Shown here: positions 42,763 to 52,870 of the stretch, in pieces | How positions within the stretch are numbered: position 1 is the stretch's first letter | Layout of the letters: each line of letters starts with the position of its first letter | Assembly: GCA_036960605.1 (NCBI GenBank) | Contig: JBALXI010000027.1 | Span: 1 to 64,000 of the forward strand | Direction of reading: 5' to 3' | DNA from: Oleispira sp036960605 | GTDB lineage: Bacteria > Pseudomonadota > Gammaproteobacteria > Pseudomonadales > Oceanobacteraceae | DNA: 64,000 nt | Program-made: the position numbers and the translations under genes | The notes under the pieces: model-generated | What the model was told of the DNA's origin: nothing | Database searches by the model: none | The model's input: the letters and a program-made list of their open reading frames with translations, nothing else

Positions 42763-44157
42763 CTACTTATTAAGCATCTGCACCAGCTCACTGAGATCAT
42801 CTAACTTTTCTAATAGACTCTCAGTGACCGCATGAGCGGCCTCCGCACTAATGCCTAAGCGTTCAAATACTTCCTTCTGGGGCTCTTCCGCTGCACCATC
42901 GCCAAAACCCAGACTGCGCAATGATCGTGTTGCAACATAGAGTAAGTTTGCACAGGTATTAAATTCACCGGCGTAATCTGGGTTATGTTGACTGCGCAGC
43001 GCGACGACCACTTCTTCAGGCATGCGCCACTGCTGCATCAATAAGCTACTGACCTGTTCGCGGCTTAAACCGATTAAGTGTTTTTCAATCAGACTTCGAT
43101 TGATATGGGGATTCGCTTCTATATGGCGATTCACCAAAGAGAATTGTGGTGGAAAAACATGTCCCAGAATCAGGTAGCCAAAATTGTGCAGTAAACCACA
43201 AAGATAAGCGGTACCGGTATTAGGTCGTTCTTTCGCGGGCATTAAGCGCGCGAGCTCACCCATTAACGCTGCCGTCATAACGGCTTGCTGCCAGAACGGT
43301 GTATAGCCGTTTGGACCTTCTTTAGGCACCGTTAGAGTTCTACCTAAGGCCAAACCTAGCGCTAGATTAATGACTAAGTCAAAGCCCAGCACACGAATCA
43401 CGGCATCTTCCACAGATTTAATTTCACCCTTTACCCCATAATAAGGTGAGCGAGCCCAGCTAACGACTTGTGCCGCCATGCCCGGATCCATTTCAATCAC
43501 ATTGGCGAGTGCCGTGGTATCTGCATTAGGGTCGACCCGCAGTTCGATAATTTTACGGGCAGTTTCCGGTAAGGGGGGCAAATCTAAGGTTTCTTCTAAA
43601 CGCTGTTTAATGCGCAAGGGAGTGAACTGCTTGATGGCTGCATGCACATCGTCTAGATCTTGGGTTGGACTTTGCTGGTAGCTAGGAATGGGAAGCGGAA
43701 CCGTAAACTCACCCATTGTCGAGCTAGTGGTAAGTGATTTAAAGCAATCGACCGGTAGCTTGATCCACTCATGATTATCACCGCTGGTGATAAAGAGCTG
43801 CTCTTCATCCAGTAAATTAACATCGACCAGACTATCAATTTGCGTCACTTGCGGCAGGGCAGGGAAGTCTTCAATGCCAAACTTATTTTTAAGGCGAGTT
43901 AGCTCATCAATACTTAAGGCGTTAAATTGACGGCCGCACTGCTGCGATAATCGATTTAGGTCAAGAATACGATTACTCGGGATGACCACCTGCACTTGGC
44001 CAATACTGTCTTTCAGGAAGATGACTCGAGCGAGCTTGCTCGAATAATCTGTCATTGGATTGCCTTGCATAAGCTGAAAGGTATCCTCGTCGTCAGTTAA
44101 TTGATAGTCAACTTGCCAGTCATCTAACACTTTTAATACTGTGGCTGGAATGGTCAT
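42763..44157 (-). CDS. YbaK-like plus HDOD domain signalling protein
   Basis: 464 residues. The N-terminal part (about 1-150; DYSSKLARVIFLKDSIGQVQ) resembles the YbaK/ProX aminoacyl-tRNA deacylase fold, and the C-terminal part (about 190-400) is an HDOD domain (LPPLPETARKIIEL, LCGLLHNFGYLILGHVFP). HDOD domains lack the catalytic HD pair and serve as protein-interaction modules in motility and second-messenger signalling. It follows recG on the same strand by 54 bases. The N-terminal domain is probably a regulatory module here rather than a deacylase; that is inference. Confidence 0.8.
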   Translation of the reverse strand: MTIPATVLKVLDDWQVDYQLTDDEDTFQLMQGNPMTDYSSKLARVIFLKDSIGQVQVVIPSNRILDLNRLSQQCGRQFNALSIDELTRLKNKFGIEDFPALPQVTQIDSLVDVNLLDEEQLFITSGDNHEWIKLPVDCFKSLTTSSTMGEFTVPLPIPSYQQSPTQDLDDVHAAIKQFTPLRIKQRLEETLDLPPLPETARKIIELRVDPNADTTALANVIEMDPGMAAQVVSWARSPYYGVKGEIKSVEDAVIRVLGFDLVINLALGLALGRTLTVPKEGPNGYTPFWQQAVMTAALMGELARLMPAKERPNTGTAYLCGLLHNFGYLILGHVFPPQFSLVNRHIEANPHINRSLIEKHLIGLSREQVSSLLMQQWRMPEEVVVALRSQHNPDYAGEFNTCANLLYVATRSLRSLGFGDGAAEEPQKEVFERLGISAEAAHAVTESLLEKLDDLSELVQMLNK

Positions 44158-44211
44158 TGTTGGGCCTTCATTAATAAATCTTTATCCATTAAATATAGAT
44201 CAGAATTCAAT

Positions 44212-46317
44212 TTATGCCTGTGCAAATTGCTCTACATTTCCCATCCAGCGTTTGATGATGGCGTCGACGTATTGCGGGTGCTCATTTACCAGTTGTTCCG
44301 CCATGGTTTTAACTTGCGGTAATAAGTGCCCATCACGCTCAAGGTCAGCCACTGTTAGTTGTTGCAGTCCGGTTTGACGACTCCCCAGCAGTTCACCAGG
44401 ACCGCGAATTAACAAGTCTTGTTCGGCGATATAAAAGCCATCAGTGCTATGACGCATGACGCCTAAGCGTTGCTTACTAACGTCTCCTAATGGCGCTTGA
44501 TAGAGTAATACGCAATGAGACTGCTGATTGCCACGCCCGACTCGCCCGCGCAACTGGTGCAGCTGCGCAAGCCCTAGACGCTCGGGATTTTCAATGATGA
44601 TCAGGTTTGAGTTGGGCACGTCGACGCCGACTTCAATTACGGTGGTGGCAACCAATAAATCCAGCTCATGATTTTTAAAGCGCTGCATGATGTCGACTTT
44701 TTCTTGCCCCTTCATCCGTCCATGAATCAGGCCGATGCGTAATTTGGGTAGCGCCTCGGTGAGCTGCTGGGCGGTAACTTCCGCGGCTTGGCACTGCAGG
44801 CTTTCGCTTTCTTCAATTAGAGTGCAAACCCAATAAGCTTGCGTACCTCCCTGACAGACTTCGTTAATACGATGAACTATTTCGCTACGTCTCTGATTAC
44901 TGATCACCGAGGTATTGATTGGGATTCGGCCAGGGGGGAGTTCATCGATCACCGACACATCAAGGTCGGCATAGGCGCTCATCGCCAATGTGCGCGGAAT
45001 AGGGGTGGCGGTCATAATTAACTGATGCGGTGCTAGCTCTTTGCCTTTACCGCGTAATGCTAAGCGCTGATGGACACCAAAGCGATGCTGCTCATCAATA
45101 ATGGCTAAGCCTAGCTGGTGGAAATCGACCTCCTCTTGAAATAGCGCATGGGTTCCGATGATCAGCTTGGCTTCACCACTAGCAATTTCAGCTAAGACTT
45201 TTTCTCGCGCCTTGCCTTTCACCTTGCCGGTTAACCAAGCGATTTTCTTACCGCTATCCTGCTGTTTGAATAATGGCTCAAACCATTGAGTGAAATTAAG
45301 CAGGTGCTGCTCCGCTAGAATTTCGGTAGGCGCCATGATGGCAACTTGATAACCTTCATCTACCATCGGAGCTGCGGTCAGCGCGGCGACTAAGGTTTTA
45401 CCGGAGCCAACATCGCCTTGTACCAGTCGCAGCATAGGGTGAGGCTGGCTGAGATCAAATTGAATCTCTTCTACTACCCGTTTTTGGGCATCTGTTGGAA
45501 TGAAGGGCAATGAATCTATTATTTGCTGCTGGCTCGGCCCCATAAATTGAATTTGGCCCGCCTTCTCTTGTTTTACTTTTAAGCGGGCTCGGTGCATCGA
45601 CAGCTGGTGGGCAAGCAACTCTTCTAGAATCAGTCGTCGCTGACAGGGGTGCTGTCCCGCCTCTAACTGCTCTAAATTTGCTTCTGTTGGCGGTTGATGC
45701 AGGTATTGCAGTGCCTGACTCAATGACGGTAACTGCCATTCTTGCAACCAGCTAGTGGGTAATAATTCGCGTAATTGGAATTTATCCGCCGCCAACATTT
45801 TCAGCGCTTGGCTAATCATGGTGCGCAACCGACTTTGGCTAATGCCTTCGGTAGCGGGATAGACCGGCGTTAAGTTTTGCTCTAGCTCGCCTTCGTCAGC
45901 TGAGACCAACTGATATTCTGGGTGATAAATCTCCAAACCACTAGAACCACGGCGGGCTTCGCCGTAACAACGAATTTCTGCCCCGTTTTCAAATTGATTT
46001 TTCTGGCTGGCGGTAAAGTGAAAAAAGCGTAGGCCTAGGCTGCCACTTTGATCCTGAATTCTCACACTGAGGCTACGTCGTTTACCAAATAGAATTTGGC
46101 TACTGCGCACAAATCCTTGCACCACATAGGTTTGCTGAGGGCGCAATGCCGCTATCGGGGTCACTCGAGTTCTGTCTTCATAGCGGAACGGCAGGTGAAA
46201 CAATAAGTTCACTAGATCATGAATCCCCCAATCCGAAAACTGCTGGGCAAGCTTTGGGCCGACGCCTTTTAATTGAGTCAGCGCCAGTTGCTTCTCGATT
46301 AAGGTTTTATTAGGCAT
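44212..46317 (-). CDS. recG: ATP-dependent DNA helicase RecG
   Basis: Rescues stalled replication forks by reversing them. The wedge/OB domain (about residues 60-155) precedes the helicase core with Walker A GDVGSGKTLVAAL (about 303-315), DEQH box IIDEQHRFGVHQR, TATPIPRT, and the VGVDVPNSNLIIIENPERLG and QLRGRVGRG motifs. The 701 residues compare with 693 in E. coli. It overlaps the oxyR 3-prime end by 19 bases; oxyR-recG is a known gammaproteobacterial operon. Confidence 0.97.
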   Translation of the reverse strand: MPNKTLIEKQLALTQLKGVGPKLAQQFSDWGIHDLVNLLFHLPFRYEDRTRVTPIAALRPQQTYVVQGFVRSSQILFGKRRSLSVRIQDQSGSLGLRFFHFTASQKNQFENGAEIRCYGEARRGSSGLEIYHPEYQLVSADEGELEQNLTPVYPATEGISQSRLRTMISQALKMLAADKFQLRELLPTSWLQEWQLPSLSQALQYLHQPPTEANLEQLEAGQHPCQRRLILEELLAHQLSMHRARLKVKQEKAGQIQFMGPSQQQIIDSLPFIPTDAQKRVVEEIQFDLSQPHPMLRLVQGDVGSGKTLVAALTAAPMVDEGYQVAIMAPTEILAEQHLLNFTQWFEPLFKQQDSGKKIAWLTGKVKGKAREKVLAEIASGEAKLIIGTHALFQEEVDFHQLGLAIIDEQHRFGVHQRLALRGKGKELAPHQLIMTATPIPRTLAMSAYADLDVSVIDELPPGRIPINTSVISNQRRSEIVHRINEVCQGGTQAYWVCTLIEESESLQCQAAEVTAQQLTEALPKLRIGLIHGRMKGQEKVDIMQRFKNHELDLLVATTVIEVGVDVPNSNLIIIENPERLGLAQLHQLRGRVGRGNQQSHCVLLYQAPLGDVSKQRLGVMRHSTDGFYIAEQDLLIRGPGELLGSRQTGLQQLTVADLERDGHLLPQVKTMAEQLVNEHPQYVDAIIKRWMGNVEQFAQA

Positions 46318-47198
46318 GTACCGGCGGTATCCAATAATAAATCGATGGCTTTGCCACGCGGGAAGCTAGCACGCCACGCCAGTGCGACAGTTCTATAAGG
46401 CGCAGGGCTGGCGAAAGGTCGGGTGGTGATTAAGTTTGAGTCTAGGTTGCCCACTGCAGACTCAGGTAGCACTGTAATGCCTAGGCCCGTCGCCACCATG
46501 TATTTCAAGGTTTCTAATGAGCTGCCTTGGGTCACACTGCCGATCCGATTGTTTTGTTGCTGACTTAAAGCAGGGCAGAGTTCAAGTACTTGGTCGCGGA
46601 AACAGTGGCCTTCTCCGAGTAATAATAAAGCCTGATCAGGCAGCATCTCGGCCTGAATGTGTTTCAGTTTTGCTAGTTCATGATCCTTCTTCATCACCAC
46701 TACAAAGGGTTCATCATATAGCGGTCGAATCATGACGTCGGGCTCATTAAAGGGCAGGGCGACGATAATGGCATCCAGCTCGCCTTCCCTTAGTTGACGA
46801 CGTAATACCGCGGTATAGCTCTCTTCGATGAATAATGACATCTGCGGTGCTTGTTGATGAATTTGCGGCACAAGATGAGGAAAAAGGTAGGGACCAATGG
46901 TAAAAATGGCGCCAACTTTTAATGGACTACTGAGCTGATCTTTTCCCGCTTCTGCCAGTTCCTTTAAGGTGCGCGCTTCAGCTAATATTTTTTCCGCTTG
47001 CTGAATAATTTTCACCCCCAAAGGGGTTGGGCTGACAGCACTTTTACTGCGCTCAAAGAGGGCTATGTCCAATTCGCCTTCTAACTTTTTTACCGCTACG
47101 CTCAAAGTAGGCTGACTGACAAAACATTTTTCAGCGGCTCGGCCAAAATGACGCTCCTGGGCTAGGGTTACTATGTAGCGCAATTCAGTTAGTGTCAT
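46299..47198 (-). CDS. oxyR: Hydrogen-peroxide sensor regulator OxyR
   Basis: A LysR-family regulator that senses peroxide through a disulfide. The redox cysteines fall at C199 and C208 (GEGHCFRDQVLELC), the same numbers as in E. coli. The N-terminal helix-turn-helix (FGRAAEKCFVSQPTLSVAVK) and the conserved TQGSSLETLKYMVATGLGIT are intact. The length is 299 residues. It shares a transcript with recG and is divergent, across 213 bp, from an SDR-type gene. Confidence 0.95.
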   Translation of the reverse strand: MTLTELRYIVTLAQERHFGRAAEKCFVSQPTLSVAVKKLEGELDIALFERSKSAVSPTPLGVKIIQQAEKILAEARTLKELAEAGKDQLSSPLKVGAIFTIGPYLFPHLVPQIHQQAPQMSLFIEESYTAVLRRQLREGELDAIIVALPFNEPDVMIRPLYDEPFVVVMKKDHELAKLKHIQAEMLPDQALLLLGEGHCFRDQVLELCPALSQQQNNRIGSVTQGSSLETLKYMVATGLGITVLPESAVGNLDSNLITTRPFASPAPYRTVALAWRASFPRGKAIDLLLDTAGTCLIKP

Positions 47199-47411
47199 GA
47201 TGCCTCGGCAATGATAAGAGAGCTTTATATCCAGCGGCTCTTAGTTTTGGTGCTCTAATTTAGCGACGTTTAAGCAGCGTGGTAATTAGGCACTCTTAAT
47301 GAGAGTGGCTGTTTTGATTTATATTAACTATTGCATTAAAGAATGGAAAGCCTGCTTTCAGCTAAACTCTTCTTTAAGTGATAGAAAAGCCGTGTAATTA
47401 AGGAGCAGCAA

Positions 47412-48266
47412 ATGGCGCGAATTTTAGTCGTCGGTGCAGGGGATATCGGTGGTCAGCTGGCTATCCAGTTAGTGCAAGCTGAGCATGAAGTTTGGGCGAT
47501 GCGTCGTTCAGATAAACAGATAGGGCAAGGGGTACATACTATTCAAGGAGATGTCTCTGAGCCGGAAACTTTATTGGATATGCCTAAAAGCATCGATATA
47601 TTAGTATATAGCGTTGCTTCTCCTGAGTTCTCGGAAGAGGGATATCACAAGTATTATTACAATGGCATACGTCATGTATTGCACGCTCTAAAAGCACAAG
47701 GGCAGACGCCTAAGCATGCCTTCTTTACTTCGAGCTCTAGTGTTTATCACCAAATGGATGCGTCTTGGGTGGATGAAGAGAGCCCTACTGACCCTCGCAG
47801 CTTTGCCGGCAAAGAATTATTAAAAGCAGAAGCGGCACTCGCAAAAGGCTATATCCCTGCGACCTCAGTTCGCTTTCCTGGTATTTATGGGCCGGGTAGA
47901 AACCGGATGATTGAGCAAGCGCGCCAAGGTGGACATTGTGATCCCGCACCTGAAGTATGGACCAATCGGATTCATCGCGATGATTGTGTCGGGGTATTAA
48001 AATTTCTGATCGAAAAAGTCATCGCGGCGGAAAAGGTAGAAGGTATTTATCTGGCGTGCGACTCTCAGCCAGCCACGCTATTTGAAATATTGGAATGGAT
48101 GAAAGATAGAATTGGTGATGTTGAGCCGGATTATGAATTACCTGAAGCGACGCGCCGTGCTAATCGTCGTTGCAGTAATAAGCGTTTGGTTGCCGCGGGT
48201 TATCCGTTCAAGTTCAATAATTATCAGGAAGGATATGAGTTTGTGCTAACAGAATTAGGGCTCTAG
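47412..48266 (+). CDS. NAD(P)-dependent epimerase/dehydratase-like SDR protein
   Basis: An extended SDR with an N-terminal Rossmann motif, ILVVGAGDIGGQLAIQL (GxGxxG), and a later FTSSSSVYHQMD segment. Its substrate is unknown; E. coli YeeZ is a relative by pattern. The canonical YxxxK is not obvious, so catalysis may differ from classical SDRs. AAGGAGCAG precedes the ATG by a few bases. The length is 284 residues. It is convergent with ridA. Confidence 0.8.
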   Translation: MARILVVGAGDIGGQLAIQLVQAEHEVWAMRRSDKQIGQGVHTIQGDVSEPETLLDMPKSIDILVYSVASPEFSEEGYHKYYYNGIRHVLHALKAQGQTPKHAFFTSSSSVYHQMDASWVDEESPTDPRSFAGKELLKAEAALAKGYIPATSVRFPGIYGPGRNRMIEQARQGGHCDPAPEVWTNRIHRDDCVGVLKFLIEKVIAAEKVEGIYLACDSQPATLFEILEWMKDRIGDVEPDYELPEATRRANRRCSNKRLVAAGYPFKFNNYQEGYEFVLTELGL

Positions 48267-48313
48267 CTTGATGAGAGCCCTCATGGGTTAATGCTTGCTA
48301 AACAGCAGTGACA

Positions 48314-48697
48314 TTAATCTAATTCTAAAATGCCATCCATTTCAACGTCAGCATTTTTTGGCAATTGCGAAACACCAATGGCGGCACGTGCTGGATAAGG
48401 CTGTTCGAAGTATTCGGCCATCACTTTGTTCACGGTGGCGAAATTCCCCAAATCGGTTAAGAAAATATTCAGCTTAACAATGTTCTGTAAGTTGCCACCG
48501 GCAGCTTCACAGACGGCGGTTAAGTTATCAAATACACGACGAATTTGAACTTCGATATCACCATCGACCATTTCCATAGTTTCTGGCACTAAAGGAATTT
48601 GACCCGAAAGGTAGACGGTAGAATTTACTTTCACAGCTTGTGAATAAGTACCAATGGCTTGAGGTGCTTTGTCTGTATTGATAATGGTTTTAGCCAT
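48314..48697 (-). CDS. ridA: 2-iminobutanoate/2-iminopropanoate deaminase RidA
   Basis: Hydrolyses reactive enamine/imine products of PLP enzymes such as threonine dehydratase. QAIGTYSQAVKVNSTVYLSG and the end PARAAIGVSQLPKNADVEMD carry the conserved substrate-binding arginine (PxRxxxxV). The length of 127 residues is standard. It follows spoT on the same strand with 65 bases between, as in Pseudomonas. Confidence 0.95.
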   Translation of the reverse strand: MAKTIINTDKAPQAIGTYSQAVKVNSTVYLSGQIPLVPETMEMVDGDIEVQIRRVFDNLTAVCEAAGGNLQNIVKLNIFLTDLGNFATVNKVMAEYFEQPYPARAAIGVSQLPKNADVEMDGILELD

Positions 48698-48762
48698 GAT
48701 AAATCCTTCCTTAAAATAGTTTCTAAATGTTGATTAAATCAAAAGTATTAATTAAACAGTGT

Positions 48763-50889
48763 CTAATTTTTAATTCGAACAATCTTATTAACACCACGAA
48801 TGGTACGTAAGCGTCGAATGACTCGCGCAAGGTGCTTACGACCCTGAACGCTAAGTTGTAATTGTGTGACACTGAGTTGAGCATCTCGGTCTTCGACGCT
48901 AATACCTTCAATATTAGCATCGGCTTGAGTAATCGCTGACGCGAGTTCCGCGACCAAACCTTTGCGATTTTCCAGATAGACTCTCAGGTCGACTGAGAAT
49001 TCACCATCGATATCTTTATCCCAACTGAGAATGACACATTTTTCAGTATTACCTCGAATATCGCGTATGTTTTTGCAGGTCTCAGTATGGATCACTAAAC
49101 CGCGACCAGAGCTGACGTTACCAATAATGGGATCCCCAGGAATTGGACTACAGCATTTAGCAAAACTGACGACTAAGCCTTCGGTGCCTTTAATGGCTAG
49201 CGGTGCATCGTCATTCATATCACTGAGATCAATATCTGTGTCTTTATTGGCCACCAATAAACGGCGGGCAACTAAAGAAGCCATGCGGTTGCCTAGGCCA
49301 ATATCTTCCATAATATCTTCTAAGAAGCCTAGTCCGGTTTCTTCTAATACCAGATCGATATGAGTTTGGTCTATGTCATCCATCGATTTGCCCAAAGACC
49401 CTAGCGCTTTATGCAGCAAGCGTTCGCCTAAGGCAACGGATTCAGAGCGGCGCTGGCTCTTTAAGAAGTGTCGGATATTGGAGCGTGCTTTACCGGTGAC
49501 AACAAAGCTTAACCATGCAGGGTTTGGCTGTGCGCCAGGAGCGGAGACAATTTGTATGGTCTGGCCATTCTGTAATTTAGAGCTTAACGGTGCGAGTTGG
49601 CGGTCAATACGACAGGCGATGCAGGAATTACCGACATCCGTATGGATAGCATAGGCAAAATCAACCGCTGTTGAACCTTTTGGCAATTCAAAAATACGGC
49701 CTTTCGGCGAGAAAACATAAATCTCATCAGGGAATAAATCGACCTTCACATGCTCGATAAATTCGATCGGGCTGCCCGCACTCTTTTGTAATTCCAGCAA
49801 ATTTTGCACCCATTGCTGGGCTCGCTGGCTACCGCTGGTATTTGCAGGGGTATTGGTATCCGATTTATACAGCCAGTGAGAGGCGATACCATGATTCGCC
49901 ATCGCATCCATTTCTTCGGTACGTATTTGAATCTCAATCGGTACGCCACTAATGCCAATTAACGTGGTATGTAACGATTGATAACCATTGGTTTTTGGAA
50001 TGGCGATATAGTCTTTAAAGCGACCAGGAATGGGCTTATACAGGTTATGCACTGCCCCTAGGATGCGATAACACATATCAACGGATTCGACGACAATACG
50101 AAAGCCGTAGACATCGAGAATGTCATTCAAGGATTTACGCTGTTCTTTCATCTTACTGTAGATGCTGAACATGTGCTTTTCACGACCCAGGACACGACTG
50201 GGTAGATTTTCTTCTTTTAAACGATTGCGCAGAGAGGTGGAAATTTTATCCACCAGCTCTTTGCGATTACCGCGCGCATTGGTTACGGCTTTACGAATTA
50301 AGGTAGAGCGCATCGGGTACATGGCATCGAAACAGAGTTCTTCCATTTCAACGCGTACGCTGTTTAAACCGAGACGGTGAGCCACTGGAGCATAAATATC
50401 GAGGGTTTCACGACCGATACGGCGTCGTTTATCAGGGCGAAGAGCGCCTAACGTCCGTAGGTTATGCAAGCGGTCAGCCAGCTTAACCAGCATAACGCGA
50501 ATATCTTTGGCCATCGCCAGAACCATCTTCTGAAAGTTCTCGGCTTGCTGTTCTTCTTTACTCTCGAACTTAATGTGCGTCAGCTTACTCACACCATCAA
50601 CTAACTCTGTCACCACATCGCCAAATTGTTCGGCTAATGCAATTTTGGGAATCCCGGTATCTTCAATCACATCGTGTAGCATCGCGGCCATTAGACTTTG
50701 ATGGTCTAGGCGCATGTCGGCCAATATACTGGCAACGGCTAAAGGATGGATTATATAGGGTTCACCACTGCGACGGCGTTGGCCAGTGTGGGCTTGTTCA
50801 GCGTAAAAGTAGGCGCGACGCACCAGCTGAATTTGTTCGGTAGAGAGGTAGGTAGAAAGTCGATCAGATAAGGCGTCTATAGTTGGCAC
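48763..50889 (-). CDS. spoT: Bifunctional (p)ppGpp synthase/hydrolase SpoT
   Basis: Makes and degrades the stringent-response nucleotide (p)ppGpp. An N-terminal HD hydrolase domain (RSGEPYIIHPLAV, MLHDVIEDTG) is intact, then a synthetase domain (KTNGYQSLHTTLIG), a TGS domain (VFSPKGRIFELPKGSTAVDF) and a C-terminal ACT domain. The intact HD motif and the operon with rpoZ identify it as SpoT rather than RelA. The length is 708 residues (E. coli 702). It lies 71 bases after rpoZ. Confidence 0.96.
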   Translation of the reverse strand: MPTIDALSDRLSTYLSTEQIQLVRRAYFYAEQAHTGQRRRSGEPYIIHPLAVASILADMRLDHQSLMAAMLHDVIEDTGIPKIALAEQFGDVVTELVDGVSKLTHIKFESKEEQQAENFQKMVLAMAKDIRVMLVKLADRLHNLRTLGALRPDKRRRIGRETLDIYAPVAHRLGLNSVRVEMEELCFDAMYPMRSTLIRKAVTNARGNRKELVDKISTSLRNRLKEENLPSRVLGREKHMFSIYSKMKEQRKSLNDILDVYGFRIVVESVDMCYRILGAVHNLYKPIPGRFKDYIAIPKTNGYQSLHTTLIGISGVPIEIQIRTEEMDAMANHGIASHWLYKSDTNTPANTSGSQRAQQWVQNLLELQKSAGSPIEFIEHVKVDLFPDEIYVFSPKGRIFELPKGSTAVDFAYAIHTDVGNSCIACRIDRQLAPLSSKLQNGQTIQIVSAPGAQPNPAWLSFVVTGKARSNIRHFLKSQRRSESVALGERLLHKALGSLGKSMDDIDQTHIDLVLEETGLGFLEDIMEDIGLGNRMASLVARRLLVANKDTDIDLSDMNDDAPLAIKGTEGLVVSFAKCCSPIPGDPIIGNVSSGRGLVIHTETCKNIRDIRGNTEKCVILSWDKDIDGEFSVDLRVYLENRKGLVAELASAITQADANIEGISVEDRDAQLSVTQLQLSVQGRKHLARVIRRLRTIRGVNKIVRIKN

Positions 50890-50960
50890 GGCTGAGCCCT
50901 GAAAGGAGGAAAATTCAAACCGAGCCGGCGGTGCCTAAACTCGGTTTGCGACAGCAAAAA

Positions 50961-51182
50961 TTACTCTGCGTCTTCGGCTTCTTGAGCTTCCATGCTTTTG
51001 GTCGATACAAGACCAGCAGCAATTTCTCTCAATGCGATTACGGTCGGCTTATCACCTTCAACAGGTACTAGTGGTTCAGCGCCTTGAACAGCAATCTGGC
51101 GAGCACGCTTAGTGGCCAACATGACCAATTCAAAACGGTTATCAACGTTTTCTAGACAATCTTCAACGGTTACGCGAGCCAT
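50961..51182 (-). CDS. rpoZ: RNA polymerase omega subunit
   Basis: The small subunit that assists RNA polymerase assembly and forms part of the ppGpp site. It begins MARVTVEDCLENVDNRFELV and carries KRARQIAVQGAEPLVPVEGD with ALREIAAG, the conserved core. The 73 residues are shorter than E. coli (91) but usual for Pseudomonas-like species. It sits in the gmk-rpoZ-spoT order. Confidence 0.96.
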   Translation of the reverse strand: MARVTVEDCLENVDNRFELVMLATKRARQIAVQGAEPLVPVEGDKPTVIALREIAAGLVSTKSMEAQEAEDAE

Positions 51183-51318
51183 GAATCAACTTCCTGCGGG
51201 TTACAAAATTTGGGTTCGTTGCCTGCATGAATTACTCATCGGCAATGATGACCCTGTAGTTTAGCGAATGCTGGGCCATCATAGAAGTATTAGAATGGAA
51301 TATTTGGTTGTTTTTTGG

Positions 51319-51942
51319 CTAATTAAGCAAGTTTTGCAATAATTCTTGTTGAATTTGACTCTGAACAGCCGTTCTTTGGCGGCGAGCCAAGACGATTGAG
51401 CGTAATTCTTGTAACGCCAGATCAAAATCATCATTGATGATTATGTAGTCAAATTCGCCATAATGGCTCATTTCACTTACCGCATCGTGCATTCTGCGAT
51501 CAATTACATCTTGAGCATCAGTGCCGCGACCGGTTAAACGTTTAAGCAGCTCTTCACGACTAGGTGGCAAGATGAAAACACTGATCATTTCAGGCATTTG
51601 TTGACGGATTTGGTTGGCACCTTGCCAATCAATTTCTAGAATGACATCGCGACCCGCATCCAGCTCTTGCTCAACCCAAATCTGCGAAGTGCCGTAAAAG
51701 TTATCAAAGACTTGAGCGTGCTCTAAAAAAGCACTCTGCTCAATTAAGCCTTTAAAATCGTCTTGGCTAACAAAGTTATAATCTTTGCCATTGATTTCGC
51801 CTTCACGTGGGGCGCGCGTGGTATGGGAAACAGATACACCGATATCGTCTGCTTGTTCTAATAACGCTTTTACTAACGTGGTTTTACCTGCGCCTGAAGG
51901 AGCGGAAAAAACATAAAGGGTACCGGTGGAGGTTTTTTGCAT
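51319..51942 (-). CDS. gmk: Guanylate kinase
   Basis: Phosphorylates GMP to GDP with ATP. P-loop FSAPSGAGKTTLVKALLEQ, GMP-binding SHTTRAPREGEINGKDY, and EIDWQGANQIRQQMPE are all present. The start at 51942 gives exactly 207 residues, as in E. coli; an ATG at 51984 with an AGG site would add 14 residues and cannot be excluded. It heads the gmk-rpoZ-spoT-ridA run. yicC, often between rph and gmk, is absent. Confidence 0.95.
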   Translation of the reverse strand: MQKTSTGTLYVFSAPSGAGKTTLVKALLEQADDIGVSVSHTTRAPREGEINGKDYNFVSQDDFKGLIEQSAFLEHAQVFDNFYGTSQIWVEQELDAGRDVILEIDWQGANQIRQQMPEMISVFILPPSREELLKRLTGRGTDAQDVIDRRMHDAVSEMSHYGEFDYIIINDDFDLALQELRSIVLARRQRTAVQSQIQQELLQNLLN

Positions 51943-52074
51943 GAGAATCTCAAATCGTGTTCGAACATCAATGGTTGTCGCCATTTTAACCTGTAATCGG
52001 CGAGGCTCAAATACGTTGTTACAAATTGAGGTGAAATAGCCGTAATCAGCGCAACTATCTGATGAATATGTCGT

Positions 52075-52080
52075 TATAAT
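52075..52080 (+). promoter_or_regulatory. Candidate -10 box of rph
   Basis: A perfect TATAAT 51 bases before the rph start, in the divergent gap from gmk. No good -35 hexamer is seen at 16-18 bases upstream. Confidence 0.4.
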
Positions 52081-52131
52081 GCGCGTTTTTTATTGCATGT
52101 AGATGTATCGATTCTTATTGGAGAACGTTGT

Positions 52132-52848
52132 ATGAGACCTAGTGGCCGCCAAGTAAACGAATTACGTGAAGTTCGTATCACTCGAAATTTCACCAAGCAC
52201 GCCGAAGGATCTGTATTGGTTGAATTTGGTGATACTAAAGTGATCTGCACCGCTAGTGTTGATAAAGGTGTTCCTCGCTTTATGCGTGGCGAAGGCAAGG
52301 GCTGGGTCAACGGTGAGTATGGCATGCTACCTCGTGCTACCGGTAAGCGTATGATTCGTGAAGCAGCCAAAGGCAAACAGAGTGGTCGTACGGTTGAGAT
52401 CTCTCGTTTAATCGGACGCTGCTTACGCGCTGCGGTTGATATGAAGGCACTGGGTGAATATACGATCCAGTTGGATTGCGATGTCATTCAGGCAGACGGT
52501 GGCACGCGTACCGCGGCGATTACGGGTGCTTTTGTTGCGCTACAAGATGCGCTTAACGGTTTGTTGGCAGCGGGAAAAATCAAAAAGAACCCAATTAAAA
52601 GCCCTATTGCAGCGGTATCTGTCGGTATCTATCAAGGTACGGCGGTATTGGATTTGGATTATGCGGAAGACTCTGTTGCGGAAACAGATTTGAACGTGAT
52701 TATGACGGCCGCGGGTGGCTTTGTTGAAATTCAAGGGACTGCAGAGCAAGAAGCGTTCTCGCCAGAAGAGTTGGCGGCGATGCTAGCACTGGCGAAAGAT
52801 GGTATTGCTGAGTTGTGCGAAAAGCAGCAGCAAGCTTTGAATGGCTAA
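52132..52848 (+). CDS. rph: Ribonuclease PH
   Basis: A phosphorolytic exoribonuclease that trims tRNA 3-prime ends. It begins MRPSGRQVNELREVRITRNF and has the phosphate-site motif GRTVEISRLIGRCLRAAVD and QADGGTRTAAITGAFVAL. It has 238 residues, as in intact homologues (E. coli K-12 carries a frameshifted version). ATG 52132 has GGAG eight bases upstream. It is convergent with crc, with a shared terminator. Confidence 0.97.
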   Translation: MRPSGRQVNELREVRITRNFTKHAEGSVLVEFGDTKVICTASVDKGVPRFMRGEGKGWVNGEYGMLPRATGKRMIREAAKGKQSGRTVEISRLIGRCLRAAVDMKALGEYTIQLDCDVIQADGGTRTAAITGAFVALQDALNGLLAAGKIKKNPIKSPIAAVSVGIYQGTAVLDLDYAEDSVAETDLNVIMTAAGGFVEIQGTAEQEAFSPEELAAMLALAKDGIAELCEKQQQALNG

Positions 52849-52870
52849 TTTTTAGCCAAAGTAGAATGCA

